Source of the DNA: Ectopseudomonas oleovorans
Lineage (GTDB): Bacteria; Pseudomonadota; Gammaproteobacteria; Pseudomonadales; Pseudomonadaceae
DNA: 64,000 nucleotides
Reading direction: 5' to 3'
Assembly: GCF_003052605.1 (NCBI RefSeq)
Contig: NZ_QASO01000001.1
Location: 24,425 to 88,424, forward strand
Shown here: piece after piece, positions 8,540 to 16,433 of the stretch
How the letters are laid out: each line of letters begins with the position of its first letter
Position numbering within the stretch: position 1 is the stretch's first letter
Program-made: the position numbers and the translations under genes
The notes under the pieces: generated by a model
What the model was told of the DNA's origin: nothing
The model's database searches: none
The model's input: only the letters and a program-made list of their open reading frames with translations

Positions 8540-8626
8540 TGGTGCCCGAAGCCGGACTCGAACCGGCACGCCATTACTGGCGAGAGATTTTAAGTCTCCT
8601 GCGTCTACCGATTTCGCCATTCGGGC
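8540..8626 (-). tRNA. tRNA-Leu (anticodon UAA)
   Basis: An 87-nt gene with acceptor GCCCGAA/TTCGGGC, the long class II variable arm, the anticodon loop CTTAAAA and an encoded CCA (complement TGG at 8540-8542). The 3' end faces the satellite integrase and is its likely attachment site. The gene remains intact. Confidence 0.95.
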
Positions 8627-8705
8627 GGTAGCGCTGTGCAAAGGACCGGACTATATACAGCCCTCCCCGTCCTCGCAAGGTATGCCAAAGCACATCAGGG
8701 GTAAT

Positions 8706-8744
8706 GAAAAAGGCCTCGTAAATCATGGATCTACGAGGCCTTTT
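8706..8744. terminator. Bidirectional terminator between tRNA-Cys and tRNA-Leu
   Basis: AGGCCTCGTA (8711-8720) pairs perfectly with TACGAGGCCT (8732-8741). There are A and T runs on the two sides, so it can terminate in both directions. It lies just after tRNA-Cys in the minus direction. Confidence 0.75.
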
Positions 8745-8748
8745 AAAT

Positions 8749-8822
8749 TGGAGGCTGAGGTCGGAATCGAACCGGCGTTCACGGATTTGCAATCCGGTGC
8801 ATAACCACTCTGCAACTCAGCC
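8749..8822 (-). tRNA. tRNA-Cys (anticodon GCA)
   Basis: A 74-nt gene with acceptor GGCTGAG/CTCAGCC, the anticodon stem-loop CCGGATTGCAAATCCG and an encoded CCA (TGG at 8749-8751 on the plus strand). In Pseudomonas it normally follows tRNA-Gly; here it is separated from tRNA-Gly by the inserted ICE. Confidence 0.95.
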
Positions 8823-8860
8823 ATGAAGCAAACGAACCGCCTTGGCGACTCGTGTAAAGC

Positions 8861-8878
8861 TGGAGCGGGAAACGAGAC
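8861..8878 (-). other. ICE attachment site (tRNA-Gly 3'-end duplicate)
   Basis: On the minus strand this reads GTCTCGTTTCCCGCTCCA, the last 18 nt of a tRNA-Gly including CCA. The sequence upstream in the tRNA direction does not continue as a tRNA, so this is the duplicated half left at the distal ICE end. The intact tRNA-Gly and the ICE integrase should lie at the other end, beyond 64 kb. This 18-mer is the attachment core I remember for ICEclc. Confidence 0.85.
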
Positions 8879-9226
8879 GTTTACTAGGCGCGTAAGTCGT
8901 TGTTTCCCGAACACTTTCTTCGCCGAGGTGGCCAGCGAAGACCTAGATTGTAGCCTAGTTTTTCACCCCCGCCAACAAGATCGTCCAAAGAGTTCCACTG
9001 GCGTCCATAGACCCGCACTCAGCACACCGGCCCCACACTCGTCACAACGTCGTCAGCGACGGTCTCGAACTGGCGCCTGTCCCTGCTCTCGGCACCCGCA
9101 CCACTACCGCGATGACGTCCAGGCCGATTCTCTCGGTGCTGGCTCAGTTCGGATGTCAGCTACGAGCCGCATGCGCCGCGCATTGCGTAGCTCGTCCGCG
9201 CAAGTCGTGCGGGAAGAACGCACACC
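8879..9226. other. ICE terminal region without a clear gene
   Basis: About 350 bp inside the ICE end. Apart from the outward-facing promoter candidate at 8947-8975 I see no convincing gene; an open frame on the plus strand starts inside the tRNA and att sequences and looks spurious. Short CG-rich inverted repeats are present. Such ends usually hold integrase or excisionase arm sites. Confidence 0.4.
8947..8975 (-). promoter_or_regulatory. Outward-facing promoter at the ICE end (Pcirc-like)
   Basis: On the minus strand TTGGCG (8975-8970) is followed after exactly 17 bp by TACAAT (8952-8947), close to the sigma-70 consensus. It points out of the ICE across the att site. In ICEclc an outward constitutive promoter at this end drives the integrase once the element is circular. 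In the integrated state it could also transcribe tRNA-Cys and tRNA-Leu. Confidence 0.6.
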
Positions 9227-9625
9227 CTAGCCGTGGCGCGTCAGCGCGCGATTCTTTGTCGCTATATCAGGATGCTGGACAAGCATGACAGGCTGGGGTT
9301 TCACCGCGTCCTTGTGGACGTCGGGTAGCGATTGCGAGCCCTTCGCGCCTCGTGAAACCGCTGGCATATCAGGCCATACCCAAACGGTTTTGCGAAGATC
9401 GCCGCTACTTATGACGCTGCTACTGTGCGCGTCGCTTTCGAGCCTGCCAGCGAAGGCTCGACCATCTTGCGACTCACTGGATTCTTGCATATCGAGCACA
9501 CGACGGCTACCTGCAACACAAGCCGGTGAGAAGTACTCAGGCCCCATGACGAAGCGGACCTCGGGACCCGCTTCATGCACAGACAACACGCCGACCTTCA
9601 GGTTGGCACCAAAGGAGTCGGCCAT
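9227..9625 (-). CDS. Possible hypothetical protein at the ICE end
   Basis: A 132-residue frame starting at ATG 9625 with CCAGGAG at good spacing. The first 40 residues (MADSFGANLKVGVLSVHEAG...) look protein-like; the rest is low in recognisable structure. It is divergent from the bisR-like gene with only 27 bp between the start codons, so each promoter would have to lie inside the other gene. Either this gene is real and overlaps bisR control, or it is a chance frame. Confidence 0.35.
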   Translation of the reverse strand: MADSFGANLKVGVLSVHEAGPEVRFVMGPEYFSPACVAGSRRVLDMQESSESQDGRAFAGRLESDAHSSSVISSGDLRKTVWVWPDMPAVSRGAKGSQSLPDVHKDAVKPQPVMLVQHPDIATKNRALTRHG

Positions 9626-9652
9626 GTAGTTCTCCTGGAAGGAGATGGGAGC

Positions 9653-10399
9653 ATGAACAACAATGCACCAACATCAAAGGTGTTCTACCGCCCGATCGAA
9701 GCCTCCATACGCTGGGCCGGGCTGCTGCGATTCGAGCACGTCATCCTGGCCTCGATCTCGTCGCCGAGAGACCTGCCACAGTCGTTGGACTGCCCGCGCT
9801 GGGGCGAGTTACGGCTGTACACCGAACGCATCTACGACGGCATCCTCAATGGGGAACTGCCCTTCGGGCAGAACGGCATCACGACACGCGATACCGCACT
9901 GATCGACGCCCCTGATCTGACCGTGCGCCATGTCGATCTGAAGCGCTGGATGCACCAGCACTATCCCGAGCAGCGGCCCGCCTTTCTCTTCTCCCACAGC
10001 GAGCGCATCGCCCATCCCTTCATCTCGCTGGAGACCGGGCAAGCCATGCTGGTCGAAAGGCTGGCCCTCAAATCCGCCTTGGAGCAGTCCAAGCGTCAGC
10101 TTCGCGAGTTGCAGGAAAAGCACGACGCGCTGCTCAAGCAGTCCTCGGTGATCCCCGCATGCGCGCAATGCTCGATCAGCGACCGGGCCGAGACCACCTA
10201 CCTGAACATCATCGGGGGCATGCTGGAGTTGATACTCGGCCAGTCGCCCTCGGGCACGCCGTACTCCAGCTTCAAGACGCAGGAGGCCGTGGTCAGCGCA
10301 TTGGTCGCCCATCACCACGGCGTCATGGGGATCGCGGAGCGGACATTGAACGGCAAGTTCGCCACAGCCAAGCGCCGGCTGCATAGCGCCATCCTCTGA
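9653..10399 (+). CDS. BisR-like ICE activator (position and size)
   Basis: A 248-residue protein, first gene of the ICE and immediately upstream of alpA. ATG 9653 follows an AGGAGATGGG box. It has no domain I can name; a helical coiled-coil-like stretch (EQSKRQLRELQEKHDALLKQ) lies near the middle and a possible DNA-binding segment at the C-terminus (GIAERTLNGKFATAKRRLH). In ICEclc the gene at this place and of this size is bisR, which activates the alpA promoter in the transfer-competence cascade. The assignment rests on synteny and length. Confidence 0.55.
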   Translation: MNNNAPTSKVFYRPIEASIRWAGLLRFEHVILASISSPRDLPQSLDCPRWGELRLYTERIYDGILNGELPFGQNGITTRDTALIDAPDLTVRHVDLKRWMHQHYPEQRPAFLFSHSERIAHPFISLETGQAMLVERLALKSALEQSKRQLRELQEKHDALLKQSSVIPACAQCSISDRAETTYLNIIGGMLELILGQSPSGTPYSSFKTQEAVVSALVAHHHGVMGIAERTLNGKFATAKRRLHSAIL

Positions 10400-10418
10400 G
10401 ATTTTCCAGCTTGTTTAG

Positions 10419-10461
10419 GCAGCCGCGGAGATTGCATTGGCAATGTCTTTCCGCAGCCGCG
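10419..10461 (+). promoter_or_regulatory. alpA promoter region with paired repeats
   Basis: GCAGCCGCG is repeated directly at 10419-10427 and 10453-10461. The inverted repeat ATTGC-ATTG-GCAAT (10431-10444) sits between them. The block lies about 60-100 nt before alpA. By analogy with ICEclc this is where the BisR-type activator should act on the alpA promoter. Confidence 0.5.
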
Positions 10462-10517
10462 TCTATTGAATAGAGGTCACGCCAACAAACGCCACTGAGC
10501 GTTCAGGAGTGACCGCC

Positions 10518-10730
10518 ATGTCGCCAACACCTGCACTGCCGCCCAACGAGCGCCGCATCCTGCGCCTGGAAGAAGTCGAAGCGAAGTCCGGCTTCAAGCG
10601 TGCCCACCTCTACAACCTGATGCGCGCCGGCAAGTTCCCCAAGGCGCTGCGCCTGGGCGTGCGCGCCGTCGGCTGGGATTCCATCGAAATCGACCAGTGG
10701 ATCGCCGAGCGCGTCAACAACCGGGCCTGA
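10518..10730 (+). CDS. alpA: AlpA-family regulator of the ICE
   Basis: A 70-residue protein with the AlpA helix-turn-helix: RILRLEEVEAKSGFKRAHLY, then KFPKALRLGVRAVGWDSIEI and DQWIAERV. The upstream GTG at 10509 overlaps the AGGAG box, so ATG 10518 is the start. First gene of the ICE maintenance operon alpA-parA-shi-parB-bisC; it likely regulates element excision or this operon. Confidence 0.9.
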   Translation: MSPTPALPPNERRILRLEEVEAKSGFKRAHLYNLMRAGKFPKALRLGVRAVGWDSIEIDQWIAERVNNRA

Positions 10731-10772
10731 CCCGTTCTCCCACGGACTTCCCATCCTCACCCGGAGAACGCC

Positions 10773-11648
10773 ATGCAGGTTGTATCCATTGTCTCGACCA
10801 AAGGGGGCGTCGGTAAAACGACCACGGCCGCCAACCTGGGCGGGCTAGCCGCCGATGCGGGACTGCGCGTGCTGCTGCTCGATCTCGACGTGCAGCCCAC
10901 CTTGTCCTCTTACTACGAGCTGGCCCACCGCGCGCCCGGTGGCATCTATGAATTGCTGGCCTTCAACGAGCGTGACCTCGGCCAGCTCGTGTCCCGCACG
11001 ATCATCACAGGCCTGGACCTGGTGCTGTCCAACGACCATCGGGGCGAGCTGAACACCTTGCTGCTGCACGCGCCGGATGGGCGCCTGCGGCTGCGGCACC
11101 TGCTGCCGGTCCTGGCTCCCCTCTATGACCTGGTGCTGATCGACACCCAGGGCGCGCGCAGCGTGACCTTGGAGATGGCAGTACTGGCCTCCGACTTGGC
11201 GCTGTCGCCTGTCACCCCGGAAATCCTCGCCGCCCGAGAGCTGCGGCGCGGCACCATGCGGTTGCTGGAGGACATCGCGCCGTACCGGCACCTCGGCATC
11301 GAACCACCGCCGCTGCACCTCCTCATCAACCGCGTCCACCCGGTGTCAGCAAACGCCCGACTGATTCAGCAGGCCTTGCGCGACCTATTCCAGGACCACA
11401 CCGGCATCCGCGTGCTGGCCACCGACGTGCCGGCCATCGAAGCCTATCCGCGCGCCGCGACGCGCGGCCTGCCGGTGCATCGGGTCGAGTACCGCCAGCC
11501 ACCGGGCAGAGTCGCCCCCGCCGCGCTCGACACCATGCGCGGCCTCGCTGGCGAACTGTTCCCGCAATGGCAGCACCGATTTGCCACGGTGTCCGGCCGC
11601 CCGCCATTCCCTCTTGATACCGGGAGGTCCCATGGCGAACGCACATGA
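10773..11648 (+). CDS. parA: ParA family partition ATPase
   Basis: A 291-residue protein with the deviant Walker A KGGVGKTT at residues 9-16, LLLDLDVQPT (A' motif) and LVLIDTQGARS (Walker B). It probably segregates the excised or replicating ICE together with the ParB-like protein. In ICEclc parA also contributes, together with shi, to growth arrest of transfer-competent cells (recalled). The C-terminus overlaps the next gene by 17 nt. Confidence 0.92.
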   Translation: MQVVSIVSTKGGVGKTTTAANLGGLAADAGLRVLLLDLDVQPTLSSYYELAHRAPGGIYELLAFNERDLGQLVSRTIITGLDLVLSNDHRGELNTLLLHAPDGRLRLRHLLPVLAPLYDLVLIDTQGARSVTLEMAVLASDLALSPVTPEILAARELRRGTMRLLEDIAPYRHLGIEPPPLHLLINRVHPVSANARLIQQALRDLFQDHTGIRVLATDVPAIEAYPRAATRGLPVHRVEYRQPPGRVAPAALDTMRGLAGELFPQWQHRFATVSGRPPFPLDTGRSHGERT

Positions 11649-11880
11649 ACTGGCCCGAGGCCACAAACGGCTGCGCGCCCTGATCGAGTTCGCTGTCGGT
11701 GAAGGCTGGCACGTCAAGCGCACGCCGGGCGGCCACCTCAAATTCACCAAGGCAGGCTGCGCCGCGATCTACACCAGTTCGACGGCCAGTGACCACCGGG
11801 CCGCCCTCAACGCCCGCGCGCAGATCCGCCGCGCCGAGCGCGAGGCCGGGTCCCCAGCGCAGGGAGGCCGCCATGGCTGA
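11632..11880 (+). CDS. HicA-like small protein at the shi position
   Basis: An 82-residue protein starting at ATG 11632, with GGGAGG upstream inside parA. The sequence LIEFAVGEGWHVKRTPGGHLKF resembles the HicA mRNA-interferase fold, including the conserved His in GGHLKF. No HicB-like antitoxin is adjacent. The gene lies between parA and parB, as shi does in ICEclc, a factor implicated in arrest of transferring cells. It overlaps both neighbours, so it is translated within the operon. Confidence 0.6.
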   Translation: MANAHELARGHKRLRALIEFAVGEGWHVKRTPGGHLKFTKAGCAAIYTSSTASDHRAALNARAQIRRAEREAGSPAQGGRHG

Positions 11881-13507
11881 GATGACCTCCCAGCAGATGG
11901 CCGGCAAGCTGCTCGCGGCCGGATTCGAGCGCAGCGGCCCGTCCACCTCGGCCTTGAGCGACCCGATCGCCGACACGCCCATGGTCGTGACCCTGGACCA
12001 GTTGCGCCCCTACGACCACGATCCCAGGAAGAAGCGCAACCCGGCCTACGAGGACATCAAGGCGTCCATCCGTGAGCGCGGCCTGGACGCGGCACCGGCC
12101 ATCACCCGGCGCCCGGGCGAGGACCACTACATCATCCGCAACGGCGGCAACACGCGCCTGGCGATCCTGCGCGAACTGTGGTCGGAGACCAAGGACGAGC
12201 AGTTCTTCCGCATATCGTGCCTGTTCCGTCCGTGGCCCAGCCGCGGCGAAGTCGTGATGCTGACCGGCCACCTGGCCGAGAACGAACTGCGCGGGGGCCT
12301 GACGTTCATCGAGCGCGCCCTCGGCGTCGAGAAGGCGCGCGAGTTCTACGAGCAGGAAAGCGGCGCCGCGCTGAGCCAGTCCGAGCTGGCCCGCCGCCTC
12401 GCCGCCGATGGCTTCCCGGTCCAGCAGTCGCACATCAGCCGGATGAACGACGCGGTGCGCTACCTGCTGCCGGCGATCCCGACCGTGCTCTATGGTGGGC
12501 TCGGCCGCCACCAGGTCGAGCGCCTGTCGGTCATGCGCAAGGCCTGCATGCTCGCGTGGGAGCGCTACGCCAAGGGCCGCATGCTGGTACAGGACTTCGA
12601 CGACTTCTTTCAGGAGGTGCTGTCGCAGTTCGACACGCAGGCCGACGAGTTCGCCCCCCAGCGCGTGCAGGACGAGCTGATCGGCCAGATGTCCGAGCTG
12701 CTCGGCATCGACTACGACGTGCTGGCGCTCGACCTCACCGAATCCGAAAGCCGCCATCGCGCCCTGGTCAGCGATCCGACCCCGCCATCGGCGCCGCCCG
12801 CGCTGCCTGAGCCTGGCACCATGGCACGCCCGCCCGCCGCATCAGCCCCATCAGCCCCGACGCCGGCGGTCACGCCTGGGTCGCGCGACCGCGAGGCCGG
12901 CTCGGGGACGGACGGCTCGCCCGCAGGAAGCCCTGTGGCGGCTCCTGGTGATCTGCTGCAGGGGCACATCGTTTCGCCTGCACCGACGACGGAGCGGCTG
13001 CAATCCATTCAGCGGATGGTCGCCGACGAGCTGGGGGATGCGCTGCCCGATTTCTCGGCCAATGTCTTGCAGTCCATTCCCGTCCAGGCAGGCGGTCTCT
13101 ACCCGATTTCCGACGTCTGGCACATCGACGCGGGCCTGGACACGCCCGACCGCCTGCGCATCCACATCGCGCAGTTCGCACGCGAGATCGCGGGCGAGGC
13201 AGGACTCGATCAGTGCATCGAGGAACGCGCGGACGGTGTTGGCTTCGCATGCCATGCCAGCGCGCAGCCCCCATCACCGCAGGGCCGCGCCGTGCTGGCA
13301 TTGCTGGCGAGCCTGGCAGGCCAGGGCTTCACCGATGCCGATCTGGACGGCGGGCAGCTTGCCGCCGAGCTGCCGGCGCTGCTGCACGGCCAAGGCGATG
13401 CGACACACCGCTTGAGCGACACCGCGCTGGTCAAGCTGTTCCGATTGCTGCGCCTGGCCCGGCGCCTGCTGGACCTGGAATCCGGTGCCGCAGGCCCTGG
13501 GGCATAA
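11873..13507 (+). CDS. parB: ParB-like protein, BisD position
   Basis: A 544-residue protein starting at ATG 11873 with GGGAGG. The N-terminal ParB/Srx domain has LRPYDHDPRKK and IIRNGGNTRL (equivalent of the CTP-binding GERR/GNTR box), followed by a helix-turn-helix segment (LSQSELARRLAADGFPVQQS). A long Pro/Ala linker leads to a C-terminal domain. In ICEclc the ParB-like product here acts with its downstream partner as the BisDC activator of the transfer genes (from memory). It may bind parS-like palindromes, candidates for which lie at 14791-14946. Confidence 0.85.
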   Translation: MAEMTSQQMAGKLLAAGFERSGPSTSALSDPIADTPMVVTLDQLRPYDHDPRKKRNPAYEDIKASIRERGLDAAPAITRRPGEDHYIIRNGGNTRLAILRELWSETKDEQFFRISCLFRPWPSRGEVVMLTGHLAENELRGGLTFIERALGVEKAREFYEQESGAALSQSELARRLAADGFPVQQSHISRMNDAVRYLLPAIPTVLYGGLGRHQVERLSVMRKACMLAWERYAKGRMLVQDFDDFFQEVLSQFDTQADEFAPQRVQDELIGQMSELLGIDYDVLALDLTESESRHRALVSDPTPPSAPPALPEPGTMARPPAASAPSAPTPAVTPGSRDREAGSGTDGSPAGSPVAAPGDLLQGHIVSPAPTTERLQSIQRMVADELGDALPDFSANVLQSIPVQAGGLYPISDVWHIDAGLDTPDRLRIHIAQFAREIAGEAGLDQCIEERADGVGFACHASAQPPSPQGRAVLALLASLAGQGFTDADLDGGQLAAELPALLHGQGDATHRLSDTALVKLFRLLRLARRLLDLESGAAGPGA

Positions 13508-13522
13508 AGGAAGGAGACCCGC

Positions 13523-14083
13523 ATGTCCGCCCCGCACCCGCTCAATCAGGCCGTCATCGCCCAGGCGCTCTACGACCTGCGCAACGGCCAACTGCGCCGC
13601 TGCAAGGCGATGGGCTTCAGCGAGGCCGAGTTGGATGCGCTCAAGCATCCCGCCATGGTGAGCGTGCTGGCCAACGCCAATGTCTCGTGGTGTTCCGTGT
13701 CCGTAAACCGTGAGGTGCTCCGGCGTCTGCTTTCGCAGGCGCAGGACGTGGAGAAGGAAATAGCGACCGTCGATCGCATGTTGCGCCTGGGGGCCAGCAC
13801 GGAGATGGTCAGCCGCTTCTATGGCCTGACCCATCAGGAAGTCGCCCTGCGCCGTGAGGTGCTGGGCCTGCCCAAGCGCAAGGGGCGTCACCCTGTCCTG
13901 GACGAGAAACAGGACGTCGAACTGTGGCGGCGCTGGAAAGCCATCACCAGCAGCAGGAATGTGGACCCGGAGGACGAGACCTCGATTCTCGACGCGGCCA
14001 TGGACCTCGCCGAAGGCATGGATTTGCCGCTGTCGGTGGTCTGGGCCGCGATCAAGTCGTGGGTCGATCAGGGATTGGGTTGA
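13523..14083 (+). CDS. DUF2857 protein, BisC position
   Basis: A 186-residue protein of the DUF2857 type. Its centre (GASTEMVSRFYGLTHQEVAL) reads like the DNA-binding helix of FlhC-type activators. It follows parB by 15 nt with an AGGAGACC box. In ICEclc the protein at this position is BisC, partner of BisD in the master activator of transfer competence; assignment here is by synteny. Confidence 0.7.
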   Translation: MSAPHPLNQAVIAQALYDLRNGQLRRCKAMGFSEAELDALKHPAMVSVLANANVSWCSVSVNREVLRRLLSQAQDVEKEIATVDRMLRLGASTEMVSRFYGLTHQEVALRREVLGLPKRKGRHPVLDEKQDVELWRRWKAITSSRNVDPEDETSILDAAMDLAEGMDLPLSVVWAAIKSWVDQGLG

Positions 14084-14086
14084 GCC

Positions 14087-15337
14087 ATGGCCGTGGACGA
14101 CACCGCACCACGCCATGGCCCCGTCGCACTCGCTGACCTGTTCGACGCGGCGCTGAAAGACCTTGCGCCCAGGCCCAGCCCGCCCACAACCATACCTGCG
14201 CCGTCACCTGCGACACCGGCCGCATCCGGCGATGCGTTCCTCTTCAGCGGCAACCGGCATGAGACCGTACCGCGGCGGCTGTTCCTCGATCGCCGCCTGA
14301 CGCCGCTGGAGCGCAACGCCTGGCAGGTGTTCCGGCTGATGCTCAACGACGACGGCGTGACCGCATTCCCCACCTATGAGCAGTTGCGGCCCTGGCTGGC
14401 CTCGATGCCCTGCGCCGGGCAGGCCTCGCACGAAACCGTGGCGCGAGCCCTGACGCTGCTGCGGCTGACCCGATGGCTGAGCCTGGTGCGGCGACGGCGC
14501 GACGCCAAGACCGGCCGCATCCTCGGCAACCTCTATGTCCTGCACGACGAGCCGCTGACCCCCTTTGAAGCGATGCAGCTCGACCCGGACTACCTGCAAC
14601 TGGTCAGCCAGGCGCTCGGCCATTCGGCCAAAGCCGTGCAGATCGTGGGCCTGCACACCCTCAAGGAAATCGGCGAAGACCCGATGCTGGCCGGGCGCAC
14701 CCTGCCGTCGAGGCTGCAAGTCTTGGCCGAGCGCCTCGCCAGCCAGGGCGTCGGGGCGCACGAAGGTTATCCACAGGAGGATGCCACACACGAATCCGAA
14801 GAAGGGCCGACGAGCCTTCTTCGGAATCGTGATGACCCCACTTCGGAATCCGAAGCAGGGTCGAAACCCGCGCCAAACGCCTCTCTTCGGAATCCGAAGC
14901 AGGCCCGTACAGTACGTAGTAGTCGTATTAATGAAGTACGTACTACCGCGCATGCACAGGCGCAGGCGCGCGCGCTGGGCGACCTGCAATGGCCCAAACG
15001 CTTCGCGGAACTGAAGGCAGAGCAGCAGACAGGTGCGCGGGTGGCATTGCAGCAGGTCGATGCCGCGCTGAGGCAGGCCGTGCTGGACGAATGGGCCACG
15101 CGATGCAGCAGCCACGGCATCCGCAATCCTGCGGGGTATCTGTTCGGCATCATCCAGCGGGCCATCCATGGCGAGTTCAACGCCTGGGCCAAGAAAGACG
15201 CGCCATCGGCACACGCTCCGCCGAACGAGCGGCCACCACCAGCACCGCCAACATCCCAGCCGCAGGGCAAGCCGGTGCCACCAGAAGTCGCCAGGCAGCA
15301 CATCGAGCGGCTGCGCAACCTGCTCGCCAGCAAGTGA
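14087..15337 (+). CDS. STY4528-family island replication protein
   Basis: A 416-residue protein starting 4 nt after bisC. The conserved part SGNRHETVPRRLFLDRRLTPLERNAWQ with a following winged-helix-like segment is typical of the STY4528 family of pathogenicity-island replication proteins. The middle (about residues 235-290) is Ser/Arg-rich and coded by a stretch of DNA palindromes (14791-14946), which may be an origin or centromere embedded in the gene. Last gene of the alpA operon. Confidence 0.8.
   Translation: MAVDDTAPRHGPVALADLFDAALKDLAPRPSPPTTIPAPSPATPAASGDAFLFSGNRHETVPRRLFLDRRLTPLERNAWQVFRLMLNDDGVTAFPTYEQLRPWLASMPCAGQASHETVARALTLLRLTRWLSLVRRRRDAKTGRILGNLYVLHDEPLTPFEAMQLDPDYLQLVSQALGHSAKAVQIVGLHTLKEIGEDPMLAGRTLPSRLQVLAERLASQGVGAHEGYPQEDATHESEEGPTSLLRNRDDPTSESEAGSKPAPNASLRNPKQARTVRSSRINEVRTTAHAQAQARALGDLQWPKRFAELKAEQQTGARVALQQVDAALRQAVLDEWATRCSSHGIRNPAGYLFGIIQRAIHGEFNAWAKKDAPSAHAPPNERPPPAPPTSQPQGKPVPPEVARQHIERLRNLLASK
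14791..14946. repeat. Palindrome cluster inside the replication gene (parS/ori candidate)
   Basis: CTTCGGAATCCGAAG, a palindrome with a central base, occurs at 14841-14855 and 14885-14899. A 15-bp inverted repeat of the same core (one mismatch) spans 14791-14829. AGTACGTAGTAG (14911-14922) and AGTACGTACTAC (14935-14946) follow as direct repeats. The density is unusual for coding DNA. It could be a ParB (BisD) binding site or a replication origin. Confidence 0.5.
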
Positions 15338-15653
15338 GCGGACCTGCAAGGCGGTGAAGTGGATGCCGGTGGCTTCCAGTAGAGCTATCCCCTGGGGATA
15401 GTTCCACTGACGGCTACGACGTCGAACCGCTGCACGCCAGGCCTAGATCGCCAGCCGCGGGATCGGCCTTGTCCACGCTGATCTGGGCGTGCAGCGTTCC
15501 TTGGCGCTCCATGGCGCTATCCCCAGGGGATAGCTCGCGACGCATTCGACCGCCGCGCCCTGAACCGGGGACGGGCGGGTTTCGGTTTGTTGACTGACTG
15601 CCTTCCGCCACCTGCCGAAGCTGTCCGCTCTTTTCCAACAACGAGCGGACACC
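15338..15653 (+). promoter_or_regulatory. Promoter region of the PFL_4669-DUF3158-ssb operon
   Basis: A 316-bp intergenic stretch with two copies of a 17-bp palindrome: CTATCCCCTGGGGATAG at 15385-15401 and CTATCCCCAGGGGATAG at 15517-15533. GGTTTGTTGACTG starts at 15584, about 60 nt before the start codon, and resembles the TTGTTTGYTG motif seen before other ICE operons. In ICEclc the inrR promoter, a target of the BisDC cascade, lies here. Confidence 0.6.
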
Positions 15654-16433
15654 ATGGCAACCACCAACGAACCCCTGCAACTGAATCTCGGCTCCTTGCG
15701 CAGCGCGATGTCGCTGACGCTGCACACGCATCACGCCTCGCGCATCTGGCACGGCCGCGCCGCCGCCGAGGGGCGACCGGGCATCGTCGGCCTGAATGGC
15801 TACATCGCCCAGATGAACAAGATGCGGCGCGGCTCGGAGCAGGACGACCCATACAGCGACTTCTGGATGCTGCGCATCGAGGACAAGCTCGACCAGACGA
15901 AGGCCACGCTGCAATCGCTGCGCGAGCAGGTGGACCAGGCCCTGGCGAGCGTGCCGCCTGCACTCACCCTGGGCGAAAACCTCAACGTCCAGCCCGTCAA
16001 GCTGCCGCTGTTCGTCAATGCGCAGTTGGGCTTTGCCGCGGTGTATCTGCTTGCCGACTACGACGACATCGCCCGCAAGCTGATCCTCGCGCACCACACC
16101 GCGCTGATCGATCGCTCGACACTCGAACGCTGGCTCAACGAAGGCGCACATGCGCTGCGCAGTCTTTTCAGCCTGGCCCAGCAGTACCGCTACTCGGGCT
16201 GCACCCGCGATGACTTCGCCGCCAAGAATGCCGCAGCACGGGCGGCGCTGGAGAAGTTCGGCGAACTGCCGCAGGACGTGCTGGAAGGCACGCGCCGCTC
16301 GAAGTTCGCGCCGCCCATCGTGCGCCGTGGCCTGCAGCAGCGCGGCGACGGTCCTGCCGCAGCCGCATCCCCCAGCGACGAGGCCGCCGCCGAGGCCCCC
16401 GAAGCGACGGCCGGAGAGGACTCGCAGGCATGA
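15654..16433 (+). CDS. PFL_4669-family ICE protein (TIGR03761)
   Basis: A 259-residue protein matching the PFL_4669 family of ICE proteins (LNLGSLRSAMSLTLHTHHAS, GRPGIVGLNGY, FWMLRIEDKLDQ). Its function is unknown; it is encoded in nearly all ICEclc/PAGI-2/SPI-7-type elements between the replication protein and ssb. It overlaps the next gene by ATGA. The C-terminus is Ala/Glu-rich and disordered. Confidence 0.85.
   Translation: MATTNEPLQLNLGSLRSAMSLTLHTHHASRIWHGRAAAEGRPGIVGLNGYIAQMNKMRRGSEQDDPYSDFWMLRIEDKLDQTKATLQSLREQVDQALASVPPALTLGENLNVQPVKLPLFVNAQLGFAAVYLLADYDDIARKLILAHHTALIDRSTLERWLNEGAHALRSLFSLAQQYRYSGCTRDDFAAKNAAARAALEKFGELPQDVLEGTRRSKFAPPIVRRGLQQRGDGPAAAASPSDEAAAEAPEATAGEDSQA

Noticed and set aside
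8823-9230. Plus-strand frame starting at the tRNA-Cys/att region
   Set aside because: Starts outside the ICE in tRNA-flanking DNA, no ribosome binding site and Arg/Ser-rich random-looking product.
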